Of a stretch of 64,000 bases of DNA, positions 13,770 through 22,155 are shown one piece after another. The notes under the pieces are model-generated. The model ran no database searches and was not told where the DNA came from. It was given only the letters and a program-made list of their open reading frames with translations. The stretch covers positions 558,001-622,000 of the forward strand of contig NZ_CP019981.1 of NCBI RefSeq assembly GCF_002982135.1, read 5' to 3'. The stretch comes from Pediococcus inopinatus (lineage in GTDB: Bacteria; Bacillota; Bacilli; Lactobacillales; Lactobacillaceae). The first letter of the stretch is position 1. Each line of letters begins with the position of its first letter. Both the position numbers and the translations under genes were made by a program.

Positions 13770-15644
13770 ATGATGAAATTTGAGCAGGTTGTACAAAAAA
13801 ATATTAATCCAATTACATGGACTTCGGCAGCATTGATTGCCGTTGGTTTTCTGGGCGAGGCACTGGGTTCCCAAATGTTATATACAGTGGCGTTTGTCCT
13901 TGCCTCAATTATTGCCGCAGTGCCCATTGTTATCCGGGCTGTTGAGGCTTTGAAAGTTCGGGTTATCGGAATTGAGTTATTGGTAAGCATCGCCGTGATT
14001 GGTGCCTTTGTGATTCAAGAATATAATGAATCGGCAATTGTCACATTTTTATTTCTCTTTGGAAGTTTTCTAGAAACTAAAACTTTAGCGAAAACGCGTG
14101 AATCCATTAAAACGTTGACCGAAATGGCACCCACAACAGCCGGGGTCGTTCAAGCGGATGGTTCTGTTGTAGAAACTGACGTTGACGATGTTGATGAAGG
14201 CGATGTGGTTCTCGTAAAAACCGGTGGTCAAGTCCCAATTGATGGGGATGTTGTTGAAGGATCCGGTTATTTAAATGAAGCAAGTGTTACTGGTGAATCT
14301 AAATTAGTCACTAAACAAGTGGGCGACGGTGTTTTCTCCGGAACGATTTTAGATAACGGAACCTTAAAGATTAAAGCTACCAAAGTCGGTGACGACACAA
14401 CGTTTGCCAAAATCGTGGAATTAGTTGAAGATGCGCAGGATACTAAGTCTCACGCAGAAAAATTTATTGATCAGTTCGCCAAATACTATACGCCAGCGGT
14501 CCTCGTTTTAGCTGTCCTAGTCGGGTTTATTTCTGGAGACTTCAAGTTAGCCATCACGGTCCTAGTGCTTGGATGCCCTGGAGCCTTGGTCATTGGTGCT
14601 CCCGTTTCAAACGTTGCCGGAATTGGTAATGGTGCGAAAAACGGAGTCTTGATCAAGGGTGGCGAAGTTGTTGATACGTTTGCTAAAGTTGATACCTTAG
14701 TCTTTGATAAAACAGGAACTTTGACGAAAGGGAACACAGAGGTTTCTGCCATTAAGAACTATGCAGATGATCCAAAATTAGGCTTAGCTTTGACTGCTAA
14801 ACTGGAGAGTCAGTCTGATCATCCTTTAGGAAAAGCAATCACGACTTACGCAACTAAAAATGAAATTGATTTCCAAGATTTAAAAATTACTTCCAATAAT
14901 ACGGTTAAGGGACAAGGGATTGAAGCTGAAATTGAACAACATCAAGTTTTAGTGGGGAACCTTAAACTGATGGCAGCCAATCATATTGATCTCACTGACG
15001 AACAAGACGCTAATTTAAAGGAACTTCAAGAGACTGGGAGCTCTACAGTCATCGTAGCGATTGATCAAAAAGTGCAACAGATCATTGGAGTTTCTGATGT
15101 GATTCGTGATAATGTTAAGGAGAACCTGGCAGCATTGAAGAAGCTTGGCATTAAAAAGCTGGTAATGTTGACAGGAGATAACGAAATTACCGCTATTCAC
15201 GTTGCTTCAGAACTGGGTATTGATGAAGTCCATGCAAATTTATTACCAGAAAATAAAGTTACCTTTGTGAAACAGCTCAAGGATACTGGACATACAGTAG
15301 CGTTTGTTGGGGACGGCATTAACGATAGTCCGTCGATTGCAACGGCCGATATTGGGATCGCCATGGGTGGCGGAACAGATGTCGCAATTGAAACTTCTGA
15401 CATTGTCTTGATGCAATCTAGTTTCCAAGAATTGGTTCATGCGTATGGCTTGGCTAAAAAGACCGTTGCCAACACCCGACAAAACATTGTGATTGCCATT
15501 GGCACAGTGGTTTTCTTACTCATCGGGTTGATCTTTGGATATATCTACATGGCCAGTGGAATGTTTGTTCATGAAGCCAGCATTTTGGTTGTTATCTTCA
15601 ATGCGATGCGCCTGATTCGTTATCATGCCGTCGGAGCAAAATAA
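13770..15644 (+). CDS. heavy-metal P1B-type ATPase with CPG membrane motif
   Basis: The 624-residue ATPase has no N-terminal metal-binding domain. Seen in order: N-terminal membrane helices, actuator loop with TGES (174-177), the membrane metal site GCPGALVIG (Cys269-Pro270-Gly271), the phosphorylation site DKTGTLT (Asp313), the SDHPLG motif of P1B ATPases, MLTGDN and GDGINDS. It therefore pumps a metal ion across the membrane at the cost of ATP. The usual motif is CPC, CPH or SPC. With glycine in third place, substrate cannot be assigned from known subtypes. The SD AAGGGG favours ATG 13770 or 13773 over 13764. A separate HMA protein follows behind its own FNR-type box, so the two probably form a regulon with a shared metal. 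Confidence 0.92.
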   Translation: MMKFEQVVQKNINPITWTSAALIAVGFLGEALGSQMLYTVAFVLASIIAAVPIVIRAVEALKVRVIGIELLVSIAVIGAFVIQEYNESAIVTFLFLFGSFLETKTLAKTRESIKTLTEMAPTTAGVVQADGSVVETDVDDVDEGDVVLVKTGGQVPIDGDVVEGSGYLNEASVTGESKLVTKQVGDGVFSGTILDNGTLKIKATKVGDDTTFAKIVELVEDAQDTKSHAEKFIDQFAKYYTPAVLVLAVLVGFISGDFKLAITVLVLGCPGALVIGAPVSNVAGIGNGAKNGVLIKGGEVVDTFAKVDTLVFDKTGTLTKGNTEVSAIKNYADDPKLGLALTAKLESQSDHPLGKAITTYATKNEIDFQDLKITSNNTVKGQGIEAEIEQHQVLVGNLKLMAANHIDLTDEQDANLKELQETGSSTVIVAIDQKVQQIIGVSDVIRDNVKENLAALKKLGIKKLVMLTGDNEITAIHVASELGIDEVHANLLPENKVTFVKQLKDTGHTVAFVGDGINDSPSIATADIGIAMGGGTDVAIETSDIVLMQSSFQELVHAYGLAKKTVANTRQNIVIAIGTVVFLLIGLIFGYIYMASGMFVHEASILVVIFNAMRLIRYHAVGAK

Positions 15645-15665
15645 ATTTAAAAAAGTTTTCAAAAA

Positions 15666-15679
15666 TTGATGTTGATCAA
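15666..15679 (+). promoter_or_regulatory. FNR/FLP-type operator before the HMA chaperone
   Basis: TTGATGTTGATCAA is a perfect TTGAT-N4-ATCAA palindrome. Its centre (15672.5) is 41.5 bp from the start site predicted from TAAAAT (15702-15707). Confidence 0.75.
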
Positions 15680-15701
15680 GTTTTATTAACTGATTTGGCC
15701 T

Positions 15702-15707
15702 TAAAAT
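15702..15707 (+). promoter_or_regulatory. -10 element of the HMA gene
   Basis: TAAAAT placed correctly for a class II activator bound at 15666-15679; no -35 consensus. Confidence 0.55.
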
Positions 15708-15740
15708 GAATTCATAAAGTTAAGAAAGGGAGTTTTTAGA

Positions 15741-15974
15741 ATGACAAAAGCAATTTTACAATTAGGTGCATTAACTTGCCCATCATGTTTACAAAAGATT
15801 CAAGGCGCTTTGGAAAAACAAGCTGGAGTAGAAAAAGTGAAAGTTTTATTTAACGCCAGCAAGGCTAAGATTGACTTTGACGAAACCGTCAATAACGCTG
15901 ATGCCTTGGCAGAGGTTGTTACAAAATTAGGTTACGAAGTTAAGAGCATCAAAGTAAAAGAACCAGCTAAATAA
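15741..15974 (+). CDS. HMA-domain metallochaperone (CopZ-like)
   Basis: The 77-residue protein is a single heavy-metal-associated fold. It has the metal site GALTCPSCLQK (Cys13 and Cys16) near the N-terminus, the VEKVKVLFNASKAKIDFDE strand region and a C-terminal LGYEVKSI. Such proteins carry a soft metal ion, usually Cu(I), in the cytosol and pass it to a P1B ATPase. Because the ATPase upstream lacks its own HMA domain, this is the likely partner. It has a good ribosome site (AAAGGGAG), its own promoter with an FNR-type box, and its own terminator. The residue before the metal loop is Leu-Thr rather than the common Met-Thr, so metal preference is uncertain. Confidence 0.88.
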   Translation: MTKAILQLGALTCPSCLQKIQGALEKQAGVEKVKVLFNASKAKIDFDETVNNADALAEVVTKLGYEVKSIKVKEPAK

Positions 15975-15981
15975 TTTTTTA

Positions 15982-16024
15982 AAAACGGCAGCATCCGATT
16001 AATCCCTAGGATGGTGCCGTTTTC
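15982..16024 (+). terminator. Rho-independent terminator of the HMA gene
   Basis: The stem AAAACGGCAGCATCC / GGATGGTGCCGTTTT has one mismatch. Confidence 0.8.
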
Positions 16025-16041
16025 ATGCGATTTAACAACCG

Positions 16042-16070
16042 TTGTCCAAGTAAAAATTCAGTGTTATAGT
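16042..16070 (+). promoter_or_regulatory. promoter of the purine permease
   Basis: TTGTCC (16042-16047), 17-bp spacer, TATAGT (16065-16070), about 20 nt before the riboswitch. Confidence 0.7.
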
Positions 16071-16089
16071 ATTTTAGTAATTAAAATCG

Positions 16090-16163
16090 AAATGCATATA
16101 TAAGCGCCTTAATATGGTTGGCGAGTTTCTACCCAGAACCGTAAATTCTGGACTATACGCAAT
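16090..16163 (+). promoter_or_regulatory. guanine-type purine riboswitch aptamer
   Basis: All purine-aptamer landmarks are present: ATATGG in loop 2, GTTTCTACC in J2/3, P3 stem CCAGAA / TTCTGG closing CCGTAAA, then ACTAT in J3/1. The specificity base (position 74 in the standard numbering) is C at about 16153, which predicts guanine or xanthine/hypoxanthine rather than adenine. P1 pairs ATGCATATA with TATACGCAAT. Confidence 0.93.
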
Positions 16164-16172
16164 AAACTCATC

Positions 16173-16208
16173 AAACGATGTCTCTATTTGCGGACATCGT
16201 TTTTGTTT
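16173..16208 (+). terminator. riboswitch-controlled terminator
   Basis: The stem AAACGATGTC / GACATCGTTT is followed by TTTTG. It is 10 nt after the aptamer; guanine binding should favour it and switch the permease off. Confidence 0.85.
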
Positions 16209-16249
16209 TGCAGTGATATAGGTTATATATGGATTCAACAGGGGGTAAC

Positions 16250-17608
16250 GTGTTGGTTTCAAAGGAAGAATGGGCACAAGAACAGATTGATTTTGACGCA
16301 GGAGAGGGCGTTCCACAAGAAGACGGTACTTCGAATGGACATGCCGCAGTCCTGGGTTTGCAACATTTATTAACGATGTATTCTGGAGATGTCATGGTTC
16401 CGCTCTTGATCGGCGCCATCGTTCATTTCTCGGCCGCCCAGATGGCTTTATTGATCTCCATGGATTTATTCATGTGTGGAGTTGCCACCCTATTACAAGT
16501 CCATCGCACGCGTATGGTGGGCATTGGTTTGCCAGTAGTTTTAGGTTGTGCAGTTCAAGTAATTACCCCCTTGGGAACAATCGGGAAAACGCTTGGCATT
16601 ACCACAATGTATGGCGCCATTATTGTTTCGGGATTATTTGTCTTTTTAATGAGCGGCGTTTTTTCTAAAATGCGCAAATTGTTTCCACCAGTGGTCACCG
16701 GTTCGCTGATCATTGTCATCGGCTTTACTTTGATGCCCGTTGCGATCACCGATTTGGGTGGCGGTACGGTTGGTGCTCATGATTTTGGGTCGTTCAACAA
16801 TTTATTAGTGGGTGGTTTCACACTGGCAGTCATTATTGCGATGAACGTGTGGGGCCGTGGTTTCATTAAGTCGATTGCCGTTTTGATTGGTTTGGTGGCC
16901 GGAACCGCACTAGCCGGTGCCCTGGGGATGATTCAAATGAGCAGCGTCTCGCAAAGTAGCTGGTTCCGGTTTCCACAACCCTTTATGTTCGGCGTGCCTC
17001 ATTTTGAATGGTCCTCTTCACTTACTATGATCCTGATCGCATTAACGACCATGATCGAATCAACGGGAGTATTCTTCGCTTTAGGAGATATGACCAATCG
17101 ACATTTGTCGGGGGATGATTTAAAACGTGGTTACCGTGCAGAAGGAATTGCGCAAATGTTAGGTGGAATCTTCAACACCTTCCCATATTCTACCTTCTCA
17201 GAAAACGTGGGAATTGTGCAGTTCTCAGGCGTTAAAACGCGTAAACCAATTTACTTTGCCGGTCTATTTCTCTTAATCTTAGGATTATTACCAAAGGTTG
17301 GGGCCTTGGCAACGGTTGTGCCAACCCCAGTTTTGGGCGGAGCCATGTTGGTTATGTTTGGAACAGTCGGATTACAAGGTGTGCGTATTTTAAAAAATGT
17401 CAACTTTGATGACAGTCGTAATTTGATTGTTGCGGCGGTTTCCATTGGGGCCGGGCTGGGAGTTTCCAGTGTGCCTAGCATTTTTCAAGCGATGCCTTCT
17501 GAATTGAACTTAATTCTAGGTAATGGGGTCGTAGTCACAAGTATTGTGGCAGTTGTATTAAATCTATTATTTAAATTACAACCAAAAGGAAAAGTAGAAG
17601 CTAAATAA
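16250..17608 (+). CDS. pbuX: NCS2-family purine (xanthine/guanine) permease
   Basis: About 452 residues with 12-14 membrane helices. The family signature includes AAVLGLQHLLTMYSGDVMVPL at the start of helix 1. It also has TTMIESTGVFFALGDMTNRHL around the substrate site and FNTFPYSTFSENVGIVQFSG. It imports a purine base with protons. The guanine riboswitch upstream fits a xanthine/guanine role (PbuX-like); the exact base is not decided by sequence. AGGGGG at 16240-16245 serves either GTG 16250 (4 nt) or TTG 16253 (7 nt). The longer frame from ATG 16229 would include that site. It stands alone, between an HMA gene and mnaA. Confidence 0.92.
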   Translation: MLVSKEEWAQEQIDFDAGEGVPQEDGTSNGHAAVLGLQHLLTMYSGDVMVPLLIGAIVHFSAAQMALLISMDLFMCGVATLLQVHRTRMVGIGLPVVLGCAVQVITPLGTIGKTLGITTMYGAIIVSGLFVFLMSGVFSKMRKLFPPVVTGSLIIVIGFTLMPVAITDLGGGTVGAHDFGSFNNLLVGGFTLAVIIAMNVWGRGFIKSIAVLIGLVAGTALAGALGMIQMSSVSQSSWFRFPQPFMFGVPHFEWSSSLTMILIALTTMIESTGVFFALGDMTNRHLSGDDLKRGYRAEGIAQMLGGIFNTFPYSTFSENVGIVQFSGVKTRKPIYFAGLFLLILGLLPKVGALATVVPTPVLGGAMLVMFGTVGLQGVRILKNVNFDDSRNLIVAAVSIGAGLGVSSVPSIFQAMPSELNLILGNGVVVTSIVAVVLNLLFKLQPKGKVEAK

Positions 17609-17664
17609 AAAAGTTCGCAAATTTTGAATTCTGAAAAAGAGAATTTAAAGATTTGCGAATTTTT
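17609..17664 (+). terminator. Rho-independent terminator of the permease
   Basis: Long stem with TTCGCAAA / TTTGCGAA outermost and GAATTC / GAATTT inside, followed by TTTTTG. Confidence 0.7.
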
Positions 17665-17781
17665 GTTTAGAGGGTGATTAATTCTATGCTAAAAATAAGT
17701 TTAGGGCTTAAATATTAAGAGTGGGCGCGTTATACTGATTTATAAAGAACAAAAATAGATGGTTAAATACGGAGGCTTACC

Positions 17782-18906
17782 TTGAAAAAATTACGCGTCA
17801 TGTCCATTTTTGGCACCCGGCCAGAAGCGATCAAAATGGCTCCAATTATTTTGGAAATGAATAAGAGAAGTAGCGAGTTTGATCCCATTACAGTGGTGAC
17901 CGCGCAACATCGAGAAATGTTGGATCAAGTTCTCGATATTTTTAAGATTAAGCCGGATTATGATTTAAACATCATGAAGCCTAACCAAACGCTAAGTGAG
18001 ATTACCGGGCGCGTTTTGAATAAATTAGATACGATTATTCAAGAAGTTAAACCAAATGTTATTTTGGTTCATGGCGATACAACGACCACGTTTGCCGCCA
18101 GTATCAGTGCCTTTTATAATCAGGTGCCCCTGGGACATGTCGAAGCCGGCTTGCGAACTTGGGACAAGTATTCACCATTTCCAGAAGAAATGAATCGCCA
18201 GTTAACTGACGTTTTGGCAGATTTTTATTTTGCGCCCACAACGTTAAGTGAGCAGAATCTGTTGAAAGAAAATCATGCTGTCGATCACATTGTGGTAACT
18301 GGTAATACGGCAATTGATGCCTTAAAAGAGACTGTTCAAGATGATTATCATCATGCGGTGCTTGATTTGGTTGCCCCCGGACATCGGTTAATTTTGTTGA
18401 CGATGCATCGTCGGGAGAACCAGGGCGAACCCATGAAACGCGTTTTTAAAGCCATCAAGCAAGTCGTTGATACGCATGCTGATGTAGAAGTTATTTATCC
18501 CGTTCATTTGAGCCCGGCCGTGCAAAAGGTTGCCAATGAGATTTTGGGCAATGACAGTCGCATTCACTTGATTGACCCGTTAGATGTAGTGGACTTTCAC
18601 AATTTATCTGCGCATAGTTACTTTATTATGACGGATTCTGGGGGCGTACAAGAAGAGGCCCCGTCGCTCGGCAAACCAGTTTTGGTGTTACGGGACGAAA
18701 CAGAGCGCCCAGAAGGAGTAACAGCGGGTACCTTAAAGTTAGTCGGGACCGATCCTGTAACTGTAAAAGAAGCTATGGAAACCTTGTTGGATGATTCGCA
18801 AGCCTATCAAAAAATGGCGACTGCCAAGAATCCTTATGGTGACGGTCACGCTGCAAAACACATTTTGGATTTTTTGGCCAAAAAATTAAATGATAATCGG
18901 AGTTAA
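17782..18906 (+). CDS. mnaA: UDP-N-acetylglucosamine 2-epimerase, non-hydrolysing
   Basis: The 374-residue GT-B-fold enzyme interconverts UDP-GlcNAc and UDP-ManNAc, supplying ManNAc for the linkage unit of wall teichoic acid. Visible motifs: the N-terminal SIFGTRPEAIKMAPII, VHGDTTTTFAASISAF, GHVEAGLRT, PFPEEMNRQLTD, LLTMHRRENQGEPM, and the UDP-binding TDSGGVQEEAPSLGKPVLVLRDETERPE. Full length. The start is a TTG with GGAGG 8 nt upstream. A TATACT -10 lies near 17733. The GtrA-like gene starts 7 nt after its stop, so the two share a transcript. Together with tagD at 24186 it points to teichoic-acid synthesis in this strain. Confidence 0.95.
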   Translation: MKKLRVMSIFGTRPEAIKMAPIILEMNKRSSEFDPITVVTAQHREMLDQVLDIFKIKPDYDLNIMKPNQTLSEITGRVLNKLDTIIQEVKPNVILVHGDTTTTFAASISAFYNQVPLGHVEAGLRTWDKYSPFPEEMNRQLTDVLADFYFAPTTLSEQNLLKENHAVDHIVVTGNTAIDALKETVQDDYHHAVLDLVAPGHRLILLTMHRRENQGEPMKRVFKAIKQVVDTHADVEVIYPVHLSPAVQKVANEILGNDSRIHLIDPLDVVDFHNLSAHSYFIMTDSGGVQEEAPSLGKPVLVLRDETERPEGVTAGTLKLVGTDPVTVKEAMETLLDDSQAYQKMATAKNPYGDGHAAKHILDFLAKKLNDNRS

Positions 18907-18912
18907 TGACTA

Positions 18913-19332
18913 GTGAAAGCATTTATAACAAAAAATAAAGCCATCATTTTGTACTTGGTATTTGGCGCCTTAACAACGGTCGTCAATATTGGGGTATTCA
19001 CATTATTTGATCTGTATACAAATTGGAACTATCAGGTTGGGACGGCCATTGCGTGGATTGCGTCTGTGTTGGTCGCGTTTTTCACCAACAAAGTTTGGGT
19101 ATTTAGTTCAAACTACTCTACGTGGGGCGCTTTTTGGCGAGAGCTTGGATCCTTTTTCTTCTTTCGCTTATTAACTTATTTTATGGAAGTTGTGATTATG
19201 TGGATCGGGGTTTCCCTGTTGCGTGAGAATGCGATTCTAATGAAGTTAGTTGATAATGTCGTGGTTGTGATCGTAAATTATGTCTTTAGTAAATGGATTA
19301 TTTTTCGCAAACAGGACACAAAAAAAGATTGA
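18913..19332 (+). CDS. GtrA-family membrane protein
   Basis: The 139-residue protein has four membrane helices and the GtrA pattern: LYLVFGALTTVVNIGVFTLF, the VAFFTNKVWVF motif after helix 2, and VNYVFSKWIIFRK at the end. GtrA proteins are thought to help move undecaprenyl-phosphate-linked sugars across the membrane for glycosylation of surface polymers. It begins with GTG, 10 nt after GGAG, directly behind mnaA, which suggests a shared role in teichoic-acid or polysaccharide decoration. No dedicated glycosyltransferase is in the same unit. Its last codons form one arm of the terminator. Confidence 0.88.
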   Translation: MKAFITKNKAIILYLVFGALTTVVNIGVFTLFDLYTNWNYQVGTAIAWIASVLVAFFTNKVWVFSSNYSTWGAFWRELGSFFFFRLLTYFMEVVIMWIGVSLLRENAILMKLVDNVVVVIVNYVFSKWIIFRKQDTKKD

Positions 19333-19361
19333 AACAGGGGTAAACAAGTTTCAATCTTTTT
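19321..19361. terminator. bidirectional terminator
   Basis: Perfect stem AAAAAGATTGAAAC / GTTTCAATCTTTTT between the convergent gtrA-like and flavodoxin genes. Confidence 0.88.
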
Positions 19362-19823
19362 CTACTTTTGACTTGCTGTGTAGCTATCGACTAGATTTTT
19401 GGCGAAAGCATCTAGTTGATCTAAATCTTCTTCAGATTCGGGAGCTAAATTGATTTTTACTGGTTCGGCACCTTGAGTGGCTTTGGCCTTTTTGAAAGCT
19501 TCAGCAAACTGATCAATGGCAACACAATAAAATTCTTCATAGAATACGTCGCCAGATCCAGCCACGCCGAAGATTTTACCAGTTAGGTCTAATTCGGGAA
19601 GTTCTTCATAGAAGTCCATCCCTTCTTCTGGTAAGGCTCCTTCATCATAGGTATAGGGCACGACAACACAAATATCAAAGTTCTTAAATTCGTCAGCATC
19701 CGTTTGAGAGATTTCTGATTCGTCCACTTCGACGCCCAAATCCTCTAAGGCTTCGGTAATAATGTCGGCACAATCTTCATTGTTACCGGTGATGGTTGCA
19801 AAAACAACTTTTGCAGTTGGCAT
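19362..19823 (-). CDS. flavodoxin
   Basis: The 153-residue short-chain flavodoxin has the FMN phosphate loop TITGNNE near the N-terminus (AKVVFATITGNNEDCADII). The second FMN contacts lie in YTYDEGALPEEGMDFYEEL, and GVAGSGDVFYEEFY follows. It is very acidic, as usual. It shuttles electrons at low potential; the partner cannot be inferred. The start is the ATG at 19823, preceded on the minus strand by GTGAGG at about 9-10 nt. The frame stays open to 19934 but the upstream residues do not belong to the family. Confidence 0.9.
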   Translation of the reverse strand: MPTAKVVFATITGNNEDCADIITEALEDLGVEVDESEISQTDADEFKNFDICVVVPYTYDEGALPEEGMDFYEELPELDLTGKIFGVAGSGDVFYEEFYCVAIDQFAEAFKKAKATQGAEPVKINLAPESEEDLDQLDAFAKNLVDSYTASQK

Positions 19824-19971
19824 GTGGTGGTTCCTCACTTTCTTTAAAACATGGTGGTAGTCATCATACGAAAATTCTGAATTAGGTTTAAGATTCACCC
19901 TAATAAGTCCTAAAGAATTATAGCAGAGAAACACAATTTAGTGAATGTTTTGCTGAGACAAGGAGGCTGAA

Positions 19972-20793
19972 ATGGCAGAAAAAGAGTCACTTCCTAAAAT
20001 TACTAAAATTACCACGCAAAAACGAAAAGGGCGCTATAACGTTTTTATCGACGAACATTATGCGTTTCCCATCAGTGAAGATGTAATGATTAAATTCCGG
20101 ATTTTTAAAGGGATGGAAATCGACAAAAAGCTCCGTGCTGAGATTTTAGCCGCTGATGATGTGTCAAAAGCGTACTCCAAAGCTCTTGCTTTTTTATCCG
20201 GTCATTTACGAACGGAACATGAAATTGAACAAAAATTAAAAGAAAAAGAAATTCCGGAACCCACCATTCAAGCGACGTTAGTTAGATTACGGGACTTGAA
20301 CTTAGTGGATGATGAGCAATATGCAGAAAGCTATGTCCGCACCATGGCACGAACTTCTGACAAGGGGCCAATTGTGATTCGAAGAAATCTCCGTCAAAAA
20401 GGGGTTTTGGAAAATGACATTGATCAAGGACTAGCCGAATATCCGGATGAAGATCAGGTTCAAAATGGGATAGAAATTGCGAAAAAGCTTGCGCACCATT
20501 ACCAGCGAGAACCGTTAACGAAAATGAAACAAAAAGTTCGCCAAGGTTTGATGACAAAAGGTTTCTCGGGGGATGTGATCTCCCAGATTTTGGAACAGAC
20601 TCATTTTGAAGCTGATCCTGAGTTAGAAAATGAAAAGCTCAATGCGGAGTTTGCCAAGGTTTGGCGACGTAATCGGCGCTATGTCTTTTCACAACGCAAA
20701 ATGCGGACCAAGCGAACCTTATATGGGAAAGGATTCAGCATTGATGCGATTAACGTTTTATTAGAGCAGCAAACAGATTCAGAAGAGATTTAA
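19972..20793 (+). CDS. recX: RecX regulatory protein
   Basis: The 273-residue protein of three-helix repeats modulates RecA filaments. The first block is FPISEDVMIKFRIFKGMEID, then the RecX core ALAFLSGHLRTEHEIEQKLKEKEI, VRLRDLNLVDDEQYAESYVRTMA and KGPIVIRRNLRQKGV. A C-terminal repeat follows, typical of the longer Firmicute RecX. AAGGAGG lies 6 nt before the ATG. It is divergent from the flavodoxin and 20 bp upstream of the serine hydrolase, probably in one transcript. No LexA-type operator was recognised in the short upstream region. Confidence 0.93.
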   Translation: MAEKESLPKITKITTQKRKGRYNVFIDEHYAFPISEDVMIKFRIFKGMEIDKKLRAEILAADDVSKAYSKALAFLSGHLRTEHEIEQKLKEKEIPEPTIQATLVRLRDLNLVDDEQYAESYVRTMARTSDKGPIVIRRNLRQKGVLENDIDQGLAEYPDEDQVQNGIEIAKKLAHHYQREPLTKMKQKVRQGLMTKGFSGDVISQILEQTHFEADPELENEKLNAEFAKVWRRNRRYVFSQRKMRTKRTLYGKGFSIDAINVLLEQQTDSEEI

Positions 20794-20813
20794 GCAGGGG
20801 GGAGTTACACAAT

Positions 20814-22013
20814 ATGAAAAAGAATTTATGGCGGTTTATTTTGCTTGTGGTTTTATTAGGCTTGGGATTTTGGGGTTTGAAAATTGGGTATCAGAGTTAT
20901 CGGATGCAGCAGGCTGGATACCCTGTAAACTTCTTTCGGGCTAAGAATAAAGTGCCGGTCCATAAGCCACGAGGGAAAACTTTTCGACCACAAAAAATTG
21001 TGGTGCAACCACCCCGACTAACCCAACAAACCCGTCAATTTAAACGGTTATTGAGTCCGATTGTGGGCAAAAATCGGTTTGTAGGCACGCTGTTAATCGT
21101 TAAAAATGGCAAGCCAGTTTATAACCAAGGATATGGATATGCAAATTATCAGCAAAAAGCTTTAAATACTGCTAACTCAGAGTATCAAATTCTGTCGATG
21201 CAAAAATCAATGACGGCAATGTTGATTATGCAACAAGTTCAGGCCGGAAATTTGCGTTTGACCGATCACCTCGCTGAATTTTATCCAGCAATTACCGGGG
21301 CTTCACAAATTACAATTCGATCTATGCTGAATATGCAGACGGGGTTACGAATTAAGCAATTATCCAAGCAAGTTCTTTCTAGTCAAGGAGTCGCAGATTA
21401 TGCGGCGCGCCATGTGCAGTTTGTCGCGGCCAAAAATAATCAATGGTCCTATCAGCCGATTAATTATACATTGCTGGCGGGCATTTTGCAGAAAATAACG
21501 GGTCAAACTTATTATCACATCTTTACCCACCACATTATTACCCCATTAAAATTGCACAACACAGGGTTTGTGATGCAGGCAGACCGAGCACTTCGGCTAT
21601 CCACGCCATATCTTAATCAGCCAATTACGGATAATTCAATTAATTATTTGCATGCCTATCACGAGTTAGCTGCTAGTCAGCACAACGAGTTAGCAACCGG
21701 AAATGTGTACATGAGTACCGGGGATTTTTACAAGGTAACCCAAGCAATCCTGCAGGCCCGTTTTTTAACCGCCCAAAATACTGCTATTTTGCATGAGGCG
21801 AGTGGTATTCGCCAGTATGGCGGGGGCCTTTATTCCAAAAGTCCGACCAGTTATTGGAGTCACGGCGTTGGTTACGGAGAAGAAAGTGGTGTGATGATCA
21901 GTCGAGATGGTCAAAATGCGGTCGTGATGTTGAGTAATTATCATTTGAAAAAATCGGCTTTAAAAAAGCAGTGTGCTCAGATTTATCAAAATTTAATGCA
22001 AGGAATGTATTAA
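20814..22013 (+). CDS. membrane-anchored serine hydrolase of the beta-lactamase/PBP4* family
   Basis: 399 residues with an N-terminal membrane anchor (about 7-22), a basic linker, and an extracellular beta-lactamase-type domain from about residue 75. The nucleophile motif SxxK is SMQK (Ser128, Lys131). The HxG-type triad is SHGVGYG near the C-terminus. In the second motif the normal Y-x-N appears as YQPINY, so the asparagine is displaced or replaced. The family includes D,D-peptidases, esterases and FmtA-like teichoic-acid esterases, so its substrate on the cell surface is unknown. It is unlikely to give beta-lactam resistance. AGGGGGGAG-type site upstream. Probably cotranscribed with recX. 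Confidence 0.85.
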   Translation: MKKNLWRFILLVVLLGLGFWGLKIGYQSYRMQQAGYPVNFFRAKNKVPVHKPRGKTFRPQKIVVQPPRLTQQTRQFKRLLSPIVGKNRFVGTLLIVKNGKPVYNQGYGYANYQQKALNTANSEYQILSMQKSMTAMLIMQQVQAGNLRLTDHLAEFYPAITGASQITIRSMLNMQTGLRIKQLSKQVLSSQGVADYAARHVQFVAAKNNQWSYQPINYTLLAGILQKITGQTYYHIFTHHIITPLKLHNTGFVMQADRALRLSTPYLNQPITDNSINYLHAYHELAASQHNELATGNVYMSTGDFYKVTQAILQARFLTAQNTAILHEASGIRQYGGGLYSKSPTSYWSHGVGYGEESGVMISRDGQNAVVMLSNYHLKKSALKKQCAQIYQNLMQGMY

Positions 22014-22047
22014 ATTAGACTAATTATAGCGATCTAGATAAAACCGG

Positions 22048-22091
22048 ATGCCCCGTGAACAAGTCTCGTTCTTTTGTTGAGGTGGCTTTTT
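22048..22091 (+). terminator. imperfect terminator after the serine hydrolase
   Basis: Stem GCC...AACAA / TTGTT...GGC followed by TTTTTT. Its T run overlaps the promoter region of the next gene. Confidence 0.5.
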
Positions 22092-22094
22092 TGA

Positions 22095-22100
22095 TATAAT
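22095..22100 (+). promoter_or_regulatory. -10 element of the DUF402 gene
   Basis: TATAAT. The first in-frame ATG (22099) overlaps it and so cannot be on the mRNA, which supports the start at 22156. Confidence 0.6.
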
Positions 22101-22155
22101 GACAAGTGGAATTCTAAGTTTTAAAAACCTTCGGAATTGGAAAGCTGTGTTATCA

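Noticed and set aside
13764..15644. CPG ATPase as a pseudogene or frameshifted CPC gene
   Set aside because: All catalytic motifs are intact and the frame is uninterrupted; the changed motif is reported as a variant instead.
22099..22155. Upstream start (ATG 22099) for the DUF402 gene
   Set aside because: The ATG overlaps the TATAAT box and the extra 19 residues are not part of the family.
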